Shown here: piece by piece, positions 43,418-52,819 of the stretch
How the letters are laid out: every line of letters begins with the position of its first letter
Numbering within the stretch: position 1 is the first letter of the stretch
Source: an uncultured Saprospiraceae bacterium
Lineage (GTDB): Bacteria > Bacteroidota > Bacteroidia > Chitinophagales > Saprospiraceae
Assembly (NCBI GenBank): GCA_938015595.1
Contig: CALLPI010000004.1
Span: forward strand, 310,001 to 374,000
Length of the DNA: 64,000 nucleotides
Reading direction: 5' to 3'
Notes under the pieces: model-generated
Seen by the model: the letters and a program-made list of their open reading frames with translations, nothing else
Database searches by the model: none
What the model was told of the DNA's origin: nothing
Position numbers and translations under genes: made by a program

Positions 43418-44779
43418 ATGAACCACCACACTACAGCTACGGCTATCATAGGCGCGGGGTTTTCGGGGCTTGCTGCAGGGGAGAGGCTGTACGCTTCAGG
43501 GCATGATTTTCTTGTGCTGGAAGCCCGCAACCGGGTAGGTGGCCGCACCCTGACCAAGCACTATCATTCTGATATCAAATTGGAACTTGGCGGTCAGTGG
43601 ATTGGGCCCACCCAGGATACCATGTACGAACTGGCACAAAGATACGGCGTGGAAACCTTTCGTACCTTTAATGCCGGGCGCAACGTACTGGATTTGAATC
43701 AGCAGATTAAAACCTACCAAGGGCTTATTCCCAAGGTGAATGTTTTTTCGCTACTCGAACTGGAGCTAACCCTGCGAAAGCTCGAACGCATGGCTAAACA
43801 GCTGGACACTGCCGCGCCATGGGCTGTATCGAAAGCTCACCAATGGGATAACCTACCCTTTTCAGAATTCCTCCTGCGCCAGACATGCACATCAGCTGCC
43901 CGGAAAATCCTTTGGGCAGGGCTGGAGACTGTGTACGGCTGCGACCTGGCTGAACTGTCCTTGCTACATGCGCTGTTCTACATCCGCGCTGGTACATCGC
44001 TTGAAGTGTTACTCAATATTGATGGTGGTGCACAACAAGATCGCCTTAAGGGAGGCATGCAGGGGCTGGCGCTATGTATGGCAGCACCTTTTCAGGAGCG
44101 CATCCTGTTGGGTAGCCCTGTACAGACTATTGTCAGAAACGGTGATGCCTGGCATTTGTATGGTGAGCAGCAAGTGGTTCATGCCAAGCACGTAGTATTG
44201 GCTTTACCTCCCAGCATGATAGCTCAAATTCGCTTTGAGCCACCCTTGCCACAGGCCCTTGCCCAAAAAATTCAGGGCATTCCCATGGGGCGGGTAGCCA
44301 AGTTGCTGGCCGTGTATGAAACGCCGTTTTGGCGCCAGGACGGGTTTAGTGGGCAAGTGGTGGCCGATGAATATGCACCGTTTCAGACAGTATTTGATGT
44401 AAGCAGCCCTGAGCATCGCTTCGGGGTGTTGTTGGCCTTTTGCATAGGGCGTAAGTTGGAATTACTTTTTCAGCTGGACAAAAACCAGCGCAGGGATGTT
44501 GTATTGCACCATTTTAACCGATATTTTGGCGCAAAGGCTTATCAGCCTGTTTTGTATGAAGACCATACCTGGACGGACGAATCCTGGAGCCAGGGTTGCT
44601 ATGCGGGGGTATATACCCCAGGGCTTTGGACAAGTGCCGGCCACGTTGGTTTTTCGGCGCTGCCCTACATATATTGGGCAGGCACAGAGGCTTCCGAACG
44701 GTGGTACGGCTACATCGAAGGTGCTGTACTGTCCGGTTACAAAGCCGCTGATGCGGTCTTAAACGCTGTTAATTCATAG
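43418..44779 (+). CDS. Flavin monoamine oxidase family protein
   Basis: A 453-residue FAD protein. The dinucleotide-binding segment IIGAGFSGLAAGERL is at about residues 10-24 and NRVGGRTLT at about 38-46. The C-terminal FAD segment YWAGTEASERWYGYIEGAVLSGYKAAD is present. The segment GCYAGVYTPG near residue 391 puts a Cys where MAO A and B attach FAD covalently. It has no signal peptide. It may oxidise an amine, but the substrate is unknown. The start of the next gene (C69 peptidase) is three bases after its stop, so they share an operon. Confidence 0.85.
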   Translation: MNHHTTATAIIGAGFSGLAAGERLYASGHDFLVLEARNRVGGRTLTKHYHSDIKLELGGQWIGPTQDTMYELAQRYGVETFRTFNAGRNVLDLNQQIKTYQGLIPKVNVFSLLELELTLRKLERMAKQLDTAAPWAVSKAHQWDNLPFSEFLLRQTCTSAARKILWAGLETVYGCDLAELSLLHALFYIRAGTSLEVLLNIDGGAQQDRLKGGMQGLALCMAAPFQERILLGSPVQTIVRNGDAWHLYGEQQVVHAKHVVLALPPSMIAQIRFEPPLPQALAQKIQGIPMGRVAKLLAVYETPFWRQDGFSGQVVADEYAPFQTVFDVSSPEHRFGVLLAFCIGRKLELLFQLDKNQRRDVVLHHFNRYFGAKAYQPVLYEDHTWTDESWSQGCYAGVYTPGLWTSAGHVGFSALPYIYWAGTEASERWYGYIEGAVLSGYKAADAVLNAVNS

Positions 44780-44782
44780 CTT

Positions 44783-46012
44783 ATGTGTGATACCATGGTT
44801 TGCCTGCCGGAGTTTTCTGGGCACAAAGCTGTTATTTTCGCTAAAAATTCAGACCGTGAACCTACCGAAGCACAGGCTATCGCGATATTGCCACGTCGAA
44901 GACACGCGCCTGGCATATTGAAAACCACCTACATTGGAGTGCCTCAAGTAGCCGAGACTTTTGCCTGCATACTCTCGCGACCATTCCAAATGTGGGGCGC
45001 CGAAATGGGCGTCAATGAGTGTGGTTTGGCCATAGGCAATGAGGCGGTTTTTACCAAAGTGCCAATTAACAAGCGCAAGCTAGGTCTCACCGGTATGGAT
45101 ATGTTGCGCCTGGCACTGGAGCGAATGCCTACTGCCCGTCAAGCCAAAGACTTCATCATAGAGTTGCTAGAAACCTATGGGCAGGATGCCTGCGGCGGCT
45201 ATCGTAACCGCTCGTTTTACTACCACAACAGTTTTATCATAGCCGATCCGCAGGAGGCTTTTCTCCTGGAAACTGCCGGCCGCCATTGGGCAGTTCAGCA
45301 CGTAGAAGAATTCTGCACGATTTCCAACATACTGACCATTGGCGAGCACTTCGAAGAGATTAGTTGTCAAGCTATGCCCCGTCATGCAGCAAAAATTCAT
45401 TTTGCAAAAACCTACAACGACTGGCTGCGCACCACTATAGGCAGAGGTGCCAAGCGTAGAGCCTGTATAAAAGACTGGATCAGTGCCCGCCGTGGGAAAC
45501 TGGCACCGACAGATTTTTTTGAGATCCTTTCTGTCCATCATTTACCTGTTGGCACCTTCAGCCCCCGTCGGGCTAACACGGCCGACATTTGCATGCACGC
45601 TACTGGATTGCTCAACCCCAGTGATACCACTGGCAGCATGGTGGCTGCTTTGCCAGTAAATGGGATGCCCGAAGTATGGGTAACGGGGACTAGCCATCCA
45701 TGTATGTCAGTTTTTTTTCCTGTTTTCATCGGACTGGATATCTGTAAGGATTGGCTAGAGCCGTCCAGTGCATCCGACCAGTCGCTATGGTGGACGGCCA
45801 AGCGCGCTCACCAGCATGTATTTCGGCATCAAAAGCAGTTGATGCTAAGGTATCAGCAGGAGCGAATGGCCCTGCAAAAACAAGTATTACTCGATTATGA
45901 AGCAACCATGAATTCTCATAAGCAGGACCCGGCAGCACAGGTAGCCCTCTCACGTACGTGCATACAGCACCTATTGGCTTTCTACACCCATTGGGCTTCG
46001 GTTTCTGCGTAG
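44783..46012 (+). CDS. C69-family peptidase (secernin/dipeptidase-like, N-terminal nucleophile)
   Basis: A 409-residue protein starting MCDTMVCLPEF: after Met removal, Cys2 is the N-terminal nucleophile, as in C69 dipeptidases and secernins. Other family segments are FAKNSDREPTEAQ (about residues 20-32), MWGAEMGVNECGLAIGNEAVF (about 72-92) and HATGLLNPSDTTGSMVAALP. It probably cleaves small peptides or amide bonds in the cytoplasm. It lies three bases after the monoamine oxidase gene. Confidence 0.88.
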   Translation: MCDTMVCLPEFSGHKAVIFAKNSDREPTEAQAIAILPRRRHAPGILKTTYIGVPQVAETFACILSRPFQMWGAEMGVNECGLAIGNEAVFTKVPINKRKLGLTGMDMLRLALERMPTARQAKDFIIELLETYGQDACGGYRNRSFYYHNSFIIADPQEAFLLETAGRHWAVQHVEEFCTISNILTIGEHFEEISCQAMPRHAAKIHFAKTYNDWLRTTIGRGAKRRACIKDWISARRGKLAPTDFFEILSVHHLPVGTFSPRRANTADICMHATGLLNPSDTTGSMVAALPVNGMPEVWVTGTSHPCMSVFFPVFIGLDICKDWLEPSSASDQSLWWTAKRAHQHVFRHQKQLMLRYQQERMALQKQVLLDYEATMNSHKQDPAAQVALSRTCIQHLLAFYTHWASVSA

Positions 46013-46040
46013 TTTTTTATCTGGTACTATTAGAAAAAGT

Positions 46041-46048
46041 TAACTTTG
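46041..46048 (+). promoter_or_regulatory. -7 box for the Gfo/Idh/MocA gene
   Basis: TAACTTTG matches TAnnTTTG, inside the intergenic stretch after the C69 peptidase gene. It supports a start at or after 46084; no clear -33 element. Confidence 0.5.
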
Positions 46049-46125
46049 TACAATTGTGCGTGCAGCTCCTGCTACTCGCACCTATGGCATTTCAGAACTG
46101 CTTTCTACCTGCAAAATTCATTGCT

Positions 46126-47508
46126 ATGGCAAACCAATGGTCTCGCCGCGAGGTGCTCAAAACCATAAGCCTGTTGTCAGTTGGCGCTTCAGTGCACCTT
46201 GCATCTATACAAGAAATTGATTGGACATGGAGCTATGCCCTGCTACCCAAACCAGCCCGCAAGATCACCGCCATCACCCTGGGCGCTGGCAACCGTGGCA
46301 ACGTGTACGGTAACTATGCCCTCCAGCATCCTGATGAACTGGACATCATCGGCGTGGCCGAACCCATTCCTCTGCGCAACGAACGATATGCCCAAAAGCA
46401 CCAGATCATTGATGCCAATCGCTTTGTTACTTGGGAGCACGTCTTCACTAGGCCTAAATTTGCCGATGCTATCATCATCACTACGCCTGACCACCTGCAC
46501 TACGGCCCCGCCATGCAAGCCTTGGCCCTGGGCTACGACCTGCTGCTGGAGAAACCCATAGCACAAAGCTGGAGGGAGTGCAACGACATCCTGCAGCAAG
46601 CCAAAAAGCACAAACGCATCGTAGCGGTATGCCACGTGCTGCGCTACGCGCCCTACTACCGCAAGGTGAAGGAAGTAATTGATTCAGGCGTTTTGGGTAG
46701 CCTGATAAGCGTGCAGCATCTGGAGCCAATACAGCACGTGCACATGTCGCATTCGTATGTGCGTGGCAACTGGCGCCGCGAAAAGGATACTAATCCTATA
46801 ATTTTGGCAAAATCCTGCCACGACCTCGACATCCTGCGCTGGTGGATCGGCAAAAGCTGCCACTACATCTCTTCCTTTGGCTCGCTTAAGTGGTTTCGCC
46901 AGGAAAACGCCCCCGCCGGCAGTACTACCCGCTGCACCGATGGCTGTGCCGTGGAGGCTGAATGCCCCTACTCCGCCCTGCGTATCTACTACCGCAACCG
47001 CTCCTGGTTGCACCATTTTGACCTGCCCACCGACAAAGACCTCCAGGGTGAGGCCATCCTCAAGCACCTGCACGAAGGCCCCTACGGCCGCTGTGTGTAT
47101 CGCTGCGACAATGACGTAGCCGACCACCAGGTGGTGTCTATGGAGTTTGAAGACCAAATCACGGCCAACTTTAGCATGGAAGCCTTCACGAACTATGCTG
47201 GCCGCCGCACCCGTATTATGGGTAGCCTGGGGGATCTCGTAGGCGATGAAAATGAACTCTTCGTCAGCGATTTTCGCACAGGCGAAACGGTGAAATGGTC
47301 GGTCAAGGACAACGCCGACATCCAAAGCGGCCATGGTGGTGGCGACTGGGGGCTGGTGCGCAACTGGTTGGCAGCGCTGGCCAAGCAGGATGCCTCTTTG
47401 CTGAGTTCCACCCTCGACGCCTCCATGGAAAGCCACCTCATGGGCTTCCTAGCCGAGAAAAGCCGCCACAGCCGCACGGTGGAGTCGGTGGTCGATGGCT
47501 GGGGGTGA
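46126..47508 (+). CDS. Gfo/Idh/MocA-family oxidoreductase with Tat-like signal
   Basis: A 460-residue protein. The N-terminus WSRREVLKTISLLSVGASVHL resembles a twin-arginine signal with a hydrophobic stretch. The Rossmann part (TLGAGNRGNVYGNYALQHPDEL) starts at about residue 53; EKPIAQS has the conserved Lys-Pro, and AKSCHDLDILRWW the His. Several Cys residues (about 261-280) sit in the C-terminal domain. The enzyme acts on sugars or similar substrates with NAD(P). The frame is open to 45958, but the first starts after the promoter box are 46084 and 46126; I prefer 46126. Confidence 0.85.
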   Translation: MANQWSRREVLKTISLLSVGASVHLASIQEIDWTWSYALLPKPARKITAITLGAGNRGNVYGNYALQHPDELDIIGVAEPIPLRNERYAQKHQIIDANRFVTWEHVFTRPKFADAIIITTPDHLHYGPAMQALALGYDLLLEKPIAQSWRECNDILQQAKKHKRIVAVCHVLRYAPYYRKVKEVIDSGVLGSLISVQHLEPIQHVHMSHSYVRGNWRREKDTNPIILAKSCHDLDILRWWIGKSCHYISSFGSLKWFRQENAPAGSTTRCTDGCAVEAECPYSALRIYYRNRSWLHHFDLPTDKDLQGEAILKHLHEGPYGRCVYRCDNDVADHQVVSMEFEDQITANFSMEAFTNYAGRRTRIMGSLGDLVGDENELFVSDFRTGETVKWSVKDNADIQSGHGGGDWGLVRNWLAALAKQDASLLSSTLDASMESHLMGFLAEKSRHSRTVESVVDGWG

Positions 47509-47514
47509 GTCCTC

Positions 47515-48106
47515 CTACTCAGTACATCGAATCCGGCTCAGGCGCTCTGCTGCCTGGGTGAGTGTGTCTTCGCGTTTGGCAAAGCAGAGCCGAACAAGCC
47601 GAGCACTGTGCCCGCCAGAATAAAACACTGATACCGGAATGGCAGCCACGCCGCATTCTAAAGTCAGGTAGCGCGCGAAGTCTGTGTCAGGCTCTTCCGA
47701 CACGGCGCTGTAATCAAACAGGGCAAAGTGCGTGCCGTCGCAGGGCAAGGCCTTCAAGCGTGAATGCTGCATGGACCTCCTCCTCGGAGTCTATGGTACA
47801 GCCGTAGAGGCAGCTTATTTTGGTAGCAATGCGCTCGCGTAGCAAGGGTAGCCCTGCCATGGGGGCATACTGGTTGTGCCCGATCCGCATAGCTTGGGTC
47901 GCTAGGCTTATCAACCGCGGCGAAGAAGAATATTCTGGGAAGCCTTGCGCCAGGTTGAGCGCCCCGTACTGCTGCGCCAATGCCGACATCACGGCGAATA
48001 TGTACTAAGCAACGCCAAGTTTTATGCATGATTTGCGGATGTTGTACACAAAACTTGGCGAGTCGAAGTATAGTTGTGCCGGTTTTCGGTGGCTTGGACA
48101 GCAGCA
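47515..48106 (-). pseudogene. Aminotransferase class I/II (methionine/kynurenine type) pseudogene interrupted by element copy D
   Basis: On the minus strand the gene opens LLLSKPPKTGTTI, but 67 bp of copy D and a 3-bp repeat follow, changing the frame. Downstream it continues as IFAVMSALAQQYGALNLAQG and on to about ATKISCLYGCTIDSEEEVH. It then jumps directly to the C-terminal part (LKALPCDGTHFALFDYSAVS, GVAAIPVSVFY), so about 200 residues, including the PLP-binding Lys region, are missing. The gene is dead twice over: an insertion at the start and a large internal deletion near 47765. The family is the YbdL/kynurenine aminotransferase group. Confidence 0.85.
48002..48068 (-). repeat. 67-bp palindromic dispersed element, copy D (inserted in a gene)
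   Basis: On the minus strand it reads CTTCGACT, arm CGCCAAGTTTTGTGTA, loop CAACATCCGCAAATCA, arm TGCATAAAACTTGGCG, then TTGCTTAGTAC. It is flanked on both sides by TAT (47999-48001 and 48069-48071 on the plus strand; ATA on the coding strand), a likely 3-bp target duplication. Removing the 70 bp rejoins the aminotransferase reading frame as Thr-Thr-Ile-Phe. Confidence 0.92.
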
Positions 48107-48119
48107 GCACTATATTAGC

Positions 48120-48773
48120 CTATACTTTTAGCAGTTTGAATGCGTGGTTCCAGCGGTTGTGCAGGAATCCTGGTATGCACCATAATATGCACAGCGGCTC
48201 AATGGCGCGCGCGGCTTCTGCGCTACCCATGTCTTCGGTTTCCCAGCCAAACTGATCGAGGATGTAGCGCACGTCGTCCTTGGCATTGGCATCGTTGCCG
48301 CAAATAAACATGGTAGGCGTACCGTCTTTGAAGTGCGGGTTGACCATGTGGGCGCTGCCTACGCAGGAAAAAGCCTTCACAAAGTGGGCCGCAGGGAACT
48401 TGGCCTGTAGGCGCTCCATGAGCGATTCGTCCAGTGAAGTGAAAAATCTGAGCACGCCGTTGACCGGCGGTTCCTGAGCTATGGGGTTGGTGGCGTCAAT
48501 GATGGTTTTGCCGTTCAGTACTGGTGCGCCAGCCATTTCCAGTGCAGATTCTGCTACTGCACCGCCTACTGCCAGTACAATGATATCGGCATTGCGGGCA
48601 GCATCCGAAAAGGAGCCTATGGTTGCCTTGGCACCTTCTTTTTGATGCCAATCGCTGAGTTTGGAGGCATCGCGCGTGCCCATAGTTACTTCATAGCCAT
48701 GCCGCAGAAAGCCGGCACCCAGCGTGCGCCCTACGATGCCGGAGCCGAGGATGCCTACTTTGTTTTTCATCAT
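48120..48773 (-). CDS. NAD(P)-binding F420-reductase-like oxidoreductase
   Basis: A 217-residue protein with an N-terminal Rossmann fold (KVGILGSGIVGRTLGAGFLRHGYEVTMGTRD), resembling NADPH:F420 oxidoreductases and the NADP-binding domains used by various reductases. The fingerprint GxGxxG is intact. The segment IIDATNPI and the tail FICGNDANAKDDVRYIL are family-like. F420 is not widespread in this phylum, so the true substrate may be different. The start can be at 48773 or one codon later. It lies just upstream of the aminotransferase pseudogene on the same strand. Confidence 0.8.
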   Translation of the reverse strand: MMKNKVGILGSGIVGRTLGAGFLRHGYEVTMGTRDASKLSDWHQKEGAKATIGSFSDAARNADIIVLAVGGAVAESALEMAGAPVLNGKTIIDATNPIAQEPPVNGVLRFFTSLDESLMERLQAKFPAAHFVKAFSCVGSAHMVNPHFKDGTPTMFICGNDANAKDDVRYILDQFGWETEDMGSAEAARAIEPLCILWCIPGFLHNRWNHAFKLLKV

Positions 48774-48978
48774 GATATTTGGTTTTGAATTTGAAGCAAA
48801 TGTAAGAAAAGGCTCCAGTAGTGTATGCGAACAAGTTCACGCCTGGTTTCCGGTCTGACGAAGGAGTGACATTGGCCTTGTGTATAGCCCCTGGAGTTTT
48901 GTTGTCGAGCAAAAAACGATTGACCCAGCCCCCTCGTGCACGGTTGCTGTAGTCGTTGTCGTCTATGTGTACTTGGCG

Positions 48979-49923
48979 CTATGCAATGCCTTTGGCGGCC
49001 AGGTAGCGCTCGGCATCGAGGGCGGCCATACAGCCCGTGCCGGCAGCCGTTACCGCCTGGCGATAGACGTGGTCTTGTGCATCGCCGGCAGCAAACACCC
49101 CTTCGATGTTGGTACGGGTGCTACCCGGCTGGGTAATGAGGTAGCCGTTGTCGTCCATATCCAGCCATCCTTTGAAAATGGCTGTATTAGGCTGGTGGCC
49201 TATGGCTACAAAGAAGCCATCCACAGGGATGACTGATTCTTGCTGGGTTTGGTTGTTGCGCACGCGCACGCCGGTTACTTGAGTGTCGCCCAGTACTTCC
49301 ACAGTTTCTGTATGCCAGTGGATCTCAATATTGGGGGTGTTTTTTACGCGTTCCTGCATGATTTTAGAGGCGCGCATTTCGCCGCGGCGCACCAGGAGGT
49401 GCACTTTAGGGCAAAGCTTGGCCAGGTAGGTGGACTCTTCGGCTGCGGTATCGCCTCCGCCAACTACGGCTACCTGTTTGCCTCGATACAGGAACCCGTC
49501 ACACACGGCGCAGGCCGATACGCCGCTGTACATCAGGCGTTTTTCTGACTCCAGCCCCAGCCATTTGGCATCAGCGCCGGTAGCAATGATAATGGTATCG
49601 GCGTGTACTTCTGCGCCGCTTTCTGTCCATACTTTGTGTACAGGGCCAGTGAAATCCACCTGTTGGATAATCTCGTAGCGTATGCTGGTGCCGAAGCGCT
49701 CGGCTTGTTTGCGGAAGTCTTCCATCATCATGGGGCCGTTGATGCCGTCGGGGTAGCCGGGGTAGTTTTCTACGTCGTTGGTAATCATCAATTGGCCGCC
49801 GGGCTGCTTTCCGGTGTAGAGCACCGGCTTTAGGTTGGCACGAGCGGCATAGATAGCGGCGGTGTAGCCGGCGGGGCCTGCGCCTATGATAAGGCATTGT
49901 ATGTGTTCGGGCGTGTTTGCCAT
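48979..49923 (-). CDS. trxB: Thioredoxin-disulfide reductase
   Basis: A 314-residue flavoprotein that passes electrons from NADPH to thioredoxin. The FAD-binding IIGAGPAGYTAAIYAARANL is at about residues 12-31 and the NADPH-binding VAVVGGGDTAAEE near 152. The redox disulfide is CAVC (C138, C141), where many family members have CATC. The C-terminal FAD segment GVFAAGDAQD is present. A TACCTTTG box lies at 49952-49959. It is on the same strand as and downstream of the rel gene. Confidence 0.96.
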   Translation of the reverse strand: MANTPEHIQCLIIGAGPAGYTAAIYAARANLKPVLYTGKQPGGQLMITNDVENYPGYPDGINGPMMMEDFRKQAERFGTSIRYEIIQQVDFTGPVHKVWTESGAEVHADTIIIATGADAKWLGLESEKRLMYSGVSACAVCDGFLYRGKQVAVVGGGDTAAEESTYLAKLCPKVHLLVRRGEMRASKIMQERVKNTPNIEIHWHTETVEVLGDTQVTGVRVRNNQTQQESVIPVDGFFVAIGHQPNTAIFKGWLDMDDNGYLITQPGSTRTNIEGVFAAGDAQDHVYRQAVTAAGTGCMAALDAERYLAAKGIA

Positions 49924-49951
49924 GGGTAGTTGCGTTTTTAGTTACCGAGGG

Positions 49952-49959
49952 CAAAGGTA
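49952..49959 (-). promoter_or_regulatory. -7 box for trxB
   Basis: The minus strand reads TACCTTTG, 29 bases before the trxB start. It suggests trxB has its own promoter despite following rel. No clear -33 element. Confidence 0.5.
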
Positions 49960-50023
49960 TTAAAGATTGTGTTGCGCAGGCAGTGATGTGGGTTACTAAC
50001 TGCTATTGGCGCTGACGGCTTCT

Positions 50024-52231
50024 TTACACACGCGTTACCGTAGACACATTGGGCAGCTTGAGCAGGCTGCGGATGGCTATGTTGAGCTGGTCGGTATTGT
50101 GTACTACCAGGCTGATGCGGCCCTCGAAGTAGCCTTGGTCGCCGGCGATGGAGAAGTTTCGAATGTTGAGATTGAGGTCAGAAGAAATGGCTTGACTCAG
50201 GCGCTGGATGACGCCGGGGCCGTCGTCAATACCGGTGATTTTGAGGTCGGCCACAAAAGTAGTGCCGGGGGTATAGACCCACTCTGCTTTCATGATGCGG
50301 TAGCCATAGTTGGCCATGAGGTGGTCGGCGTTAGGGCAAGTGGCACGATGGATTTTGAGGGTAGCGTTGGCGGTGACGTAGGCGAAGATATCGTCGCCTT
50401 GTACGGGGTTGCAGCAGTTGGCCAGTGTATAGGTGTAGCGTTCGGCATCTTCGCCGTTGATCATGAGGCGAGCCTTGGTTAGGTCGCGTTTACGGGGTGA
50501 GGCAGTTTCTGTTGGCTTGGCTTCTTCTACTTTTTGAGACACTTCGACAAGGGTGTTGCCTTCTACCGTAAAATCCTTGAAGATGCGCTCGATGGTGATC
50601 TGGCCGGTATAAATAGCATAGAATAGGTCAATATGAGAAGGGAAATCAAAGTGACGGTAGATCTTGTCCACAATTTCGTCGCTGATTTCCAGCTTTAGGT
50701 TGCGGAGTTTGCGCTCGAGAGCCTCTTTGCCAAACTCGCCCATCTTGCGACGCTCCTCCTTCATAGCAGAGCGAATCTTGGAGCGAGCCTTGCCAGTGAC
50801 GACAATCTTGAGCCAGTCTTCGCTGGGTTTTTGGTTTTTACTGGTAATAACCTCTACTTGGTCGCCACTTTGGAGCTTTTCGCCCATGGGTGCCAGCTTG
50901 TTGTTCACCTTTACGGCCACGCAGTGGTAGCCCACATCGGAGTGGATAGAGAAGGCAAAGTCGAGTGCGGTAGCGCCTTTGGGCAGGACTTTGAGATCGC
51001 CTTTAGGGGTATAGACGAAGATTTCCTCGTGAAAGAGATTGTTGTTTTTGAAATTATCCAGAAACTCTACGGCGCTGCCCGATTGGTCTTCCATCATTTC
51101 GCGTACGCTGTCGAGCCACTGCTCAAATACATCGGGCTGGTTTTTAATGCCTTTGTATTTCCAATGGGCGGCATAGCCGCGCTCGGCAATTTCATCCATG
51201 CGAGTAGAGCGAATTTGTACCTCCACAAACTTGCCCTGTGGCCCCACTACCGTGGCGTGGAGTGATTCGTAGCCGTTGCTTTTGGGCATGGTGATCCAGT
51301 CCTTGAAGCGGTCGGTGAGGCCGCGGTAGGTGTCGGTCACGATGGAGTAGGCCTCCCAGCAAAATTTCTTCTCGCGGTCGGGGGGCACGTCAATGACAAT
51401 GCGCACGGCAAAAAGGTCGTAAATTTCCTCAAAGGGTACGCGTTTGGTCTGTATTTTATTCCAAATGGAGTAAATGCTCTTAGGCCTGCCGTAGATGTCG
51501 TAGGGTACGCCCATTTCATCCAGTTTAGGGCGTAGGGGTTTGATAAATTCGTTAATGTATCGGTTGCGTTCGCGGCGGGTCTCGGCCAGCTTGCGGGCAA
51601 TGTCGTGGTAGGTTTCCGGTTCAGTAGTTTTCAGGCACAAGTCCATGAACTCGGTCTTGATGGTGTGCAAGCCCAGGCGGTGAGCCAGCGGGGCATAGAT
51701 GTAGCTGGTTTCAGCGGCGGTTTTGAGTTGTTTGTGACGAGGCACTGAGCTGAGCGTGCGCATGTTGTGCAGGCGGTCGGCCATTTTAATGAGCACCACG
51801 CGCACATCTTCTACTAGTGTGCCAAGCACCTTGCGGAAGTTTTCGGCTTGCGGGCTTTCGGCGTTGTAGGCGCTGTCGAGTTTGGTCAGGCCATCCACCA
51901 TTCGGGCGATGTGCGGGCCAAACTTTTGGCGGATGGTATCCAGAGGAATTTGCGAGTCTTCTACCACATCATGCAGTAGGGCTACGGCTATGGCAGTAGG
52001 TCCCAGCCCGATTTCCTCGGCGCAAATAGTGGCTACGGCCAGTGGGTGTAGGATGTACGGCTCGCCTGACTTTCGCGTTTGCGGCCGATGTGCTTCCTGC
52101 GCCAGTTCAAAAGCATCTTTGATGAGCCGGCGGTCAGTGTCGTTCAAAGGCGCTTTGAGCGCGCGCAGCATTTTGCGGTAAGCGTTTCGCACCATTTTGT
52201 CGAAGTGCGTTTGCTGTGCAGTAGCAGTCAT
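50024..52231 (-). CDS. Bifunctional (p)ppGpp synthetase/hydrolase (Rel/SpoT type)
   Basis: A 735-residue protein in four parts: an HD hydrolase domain (about residues 50-200; HPLAVATICAEE, ALLHDVVEDS and the later HNMRTL are intact, so hydrolysis is expected), the synthetase domain (about 230-370; YGRPKSIYSIWNKI, SNGYESLHATVVGP), a TGS domain (about 400-465), and a C-terminal ACT domain (about 660-735; FVADLKITGIDDGPGVIQRLS). It is the main alarmone enzyme of the stringent response. It stands upstream of trxB; a TATCTTTA box lies near 52379 on its promoter side. Confidence 0.95.
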   Translation of the reverse strand: MTATAQQTHFDKMVRNAYRKMLRALKAPLNDTDRRLIKDAFELAQEAHRPQTRKSGEPYILHPLAVATICAEEIGLGPTAIAVALLHDVVEDSQIPLDTIRQKFGPHIARMVDGLTKLDSAYNAESPQAENFRKVLGTLVEDVRVVLIKMADRLHNMRTLSSVPRHKQLKTAAETSYIYAPLAHRLGLHTIKTEFMDLCLKTTEPETYHDIARKLAETRRERNRYINEFIKPLRPKLDEMGVPYDIYGRPKSIYSIWNKIQTKRVPFEEIYDLFAVRIVIDVPPDREKKFCWEAYSIVTDTYRGLTDRFKDWITMPKSNGYESLHATVVGPQGKFVEVQIRSTRMDEIAERGYAAHWKYKGIKNQPDVFEQWLDSVREMMEDQSGSAVEFLDNFKNNNLFHEEIFVYTPKGDLKVLPKGATALDFAFSIHSDVGYHCVAVKVNNKLAPMGEKLQSGDQVEVITSKNQKPSEDWLKIVVTGKARSKIRSAMKEERRKMGEFGKEALERKLRNLKLEISDEIVDKIYRHFDFPSHIDLFYAIYTGQITIERIFKDFTVEGNTLVEVSQKVEEAKPTETASPRKRDLTKARLMINGEDAERYTYTLANCCNPVQGDDIFAYVTANATLKIHRATCPNADHLMANYGYRIMKAEWVYTPGTTFVADLKITGIDDGPGVIQRLSQAISSDLNLNIRNFSIAGDQGYFEGRISLVVHNTDQLNIAIRSLLKLPNVSTVTRV

Positions 52232-52819
52232 AGCAACTAATTTTGTGGTATTTGGAGCGAGCGTGGGGCACTCAATATATTAGCATAATTAACACATTTG
52301 ACAGGTAAGTGGTTGAAATACTGCTGTAATAGGTGGGTGCGGCCAGTATTTTTTTTTTACAAAAGCTCAATAGTCAGACTCTAAAGATACGGCGAATTAC
52401 AAAGCCTCGTACCCTTTAGGTATCTTTGTTAGTGGGGTGTCATCACGTAGATTTTCAAATTGCAGAAAGGCGGCTCAAGGGTTTAGAATTTGCTCCTGCT
52501 ATTATTTTTTCATTTTCAACTCTTCTTACCAGTTTGCTAAAGTACAGGAAATTTGGAGGCAGGTACAAGGCCAAAAACTCGTTTGAAGTAGTTGAAAAAG
52601 ACGAAAAGGCTATCGAAAAACTCAAAAATCAACCAAGCGCTTTGTTGAAATACGTCTTTGCTGGTAGGGGTTCTCAAATTGCCATACGAGTATTCTTCCA
52701 AATTTTAGAGGTAGTATATCTTTTTTTTTGAACTAAAGTTTTATGTTTTATACAACTTAGTTTACATTTGCTGTAATTCTTGTATGTACAGCTGTTTTGT
52801 CACCAAATTCTAATCAAAT
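52232..52819. other. Low-GC intergenic region with a possible small ORF
   Basis: The region contains divergent -7 boxes: TATCTTTA on the minus strand near 52379-52386 for rel, and TATCTTTG at 52421-52428 on the plus strand. A plus-strand frame from about 52432 (GTG) to 52731 encodes about 99 residues with a hydrophobic stretch and a charged middle (KAKNSFEVVEKDEKAIEKLKN). It has no ATG start, and the TTG at 52426 overlaps the box. It is more A/T-rich than the neighbours. I do not call it a gene with confidence. Confidence 0.35.

Noticed and set aside
52426-52731. Small ORF with a TTG start
   Set aside because: The TTG lies inside a TAnnTTTG promoter box and there is no ATG in the frame; it is reported only as a possibility in the intergenic entry.
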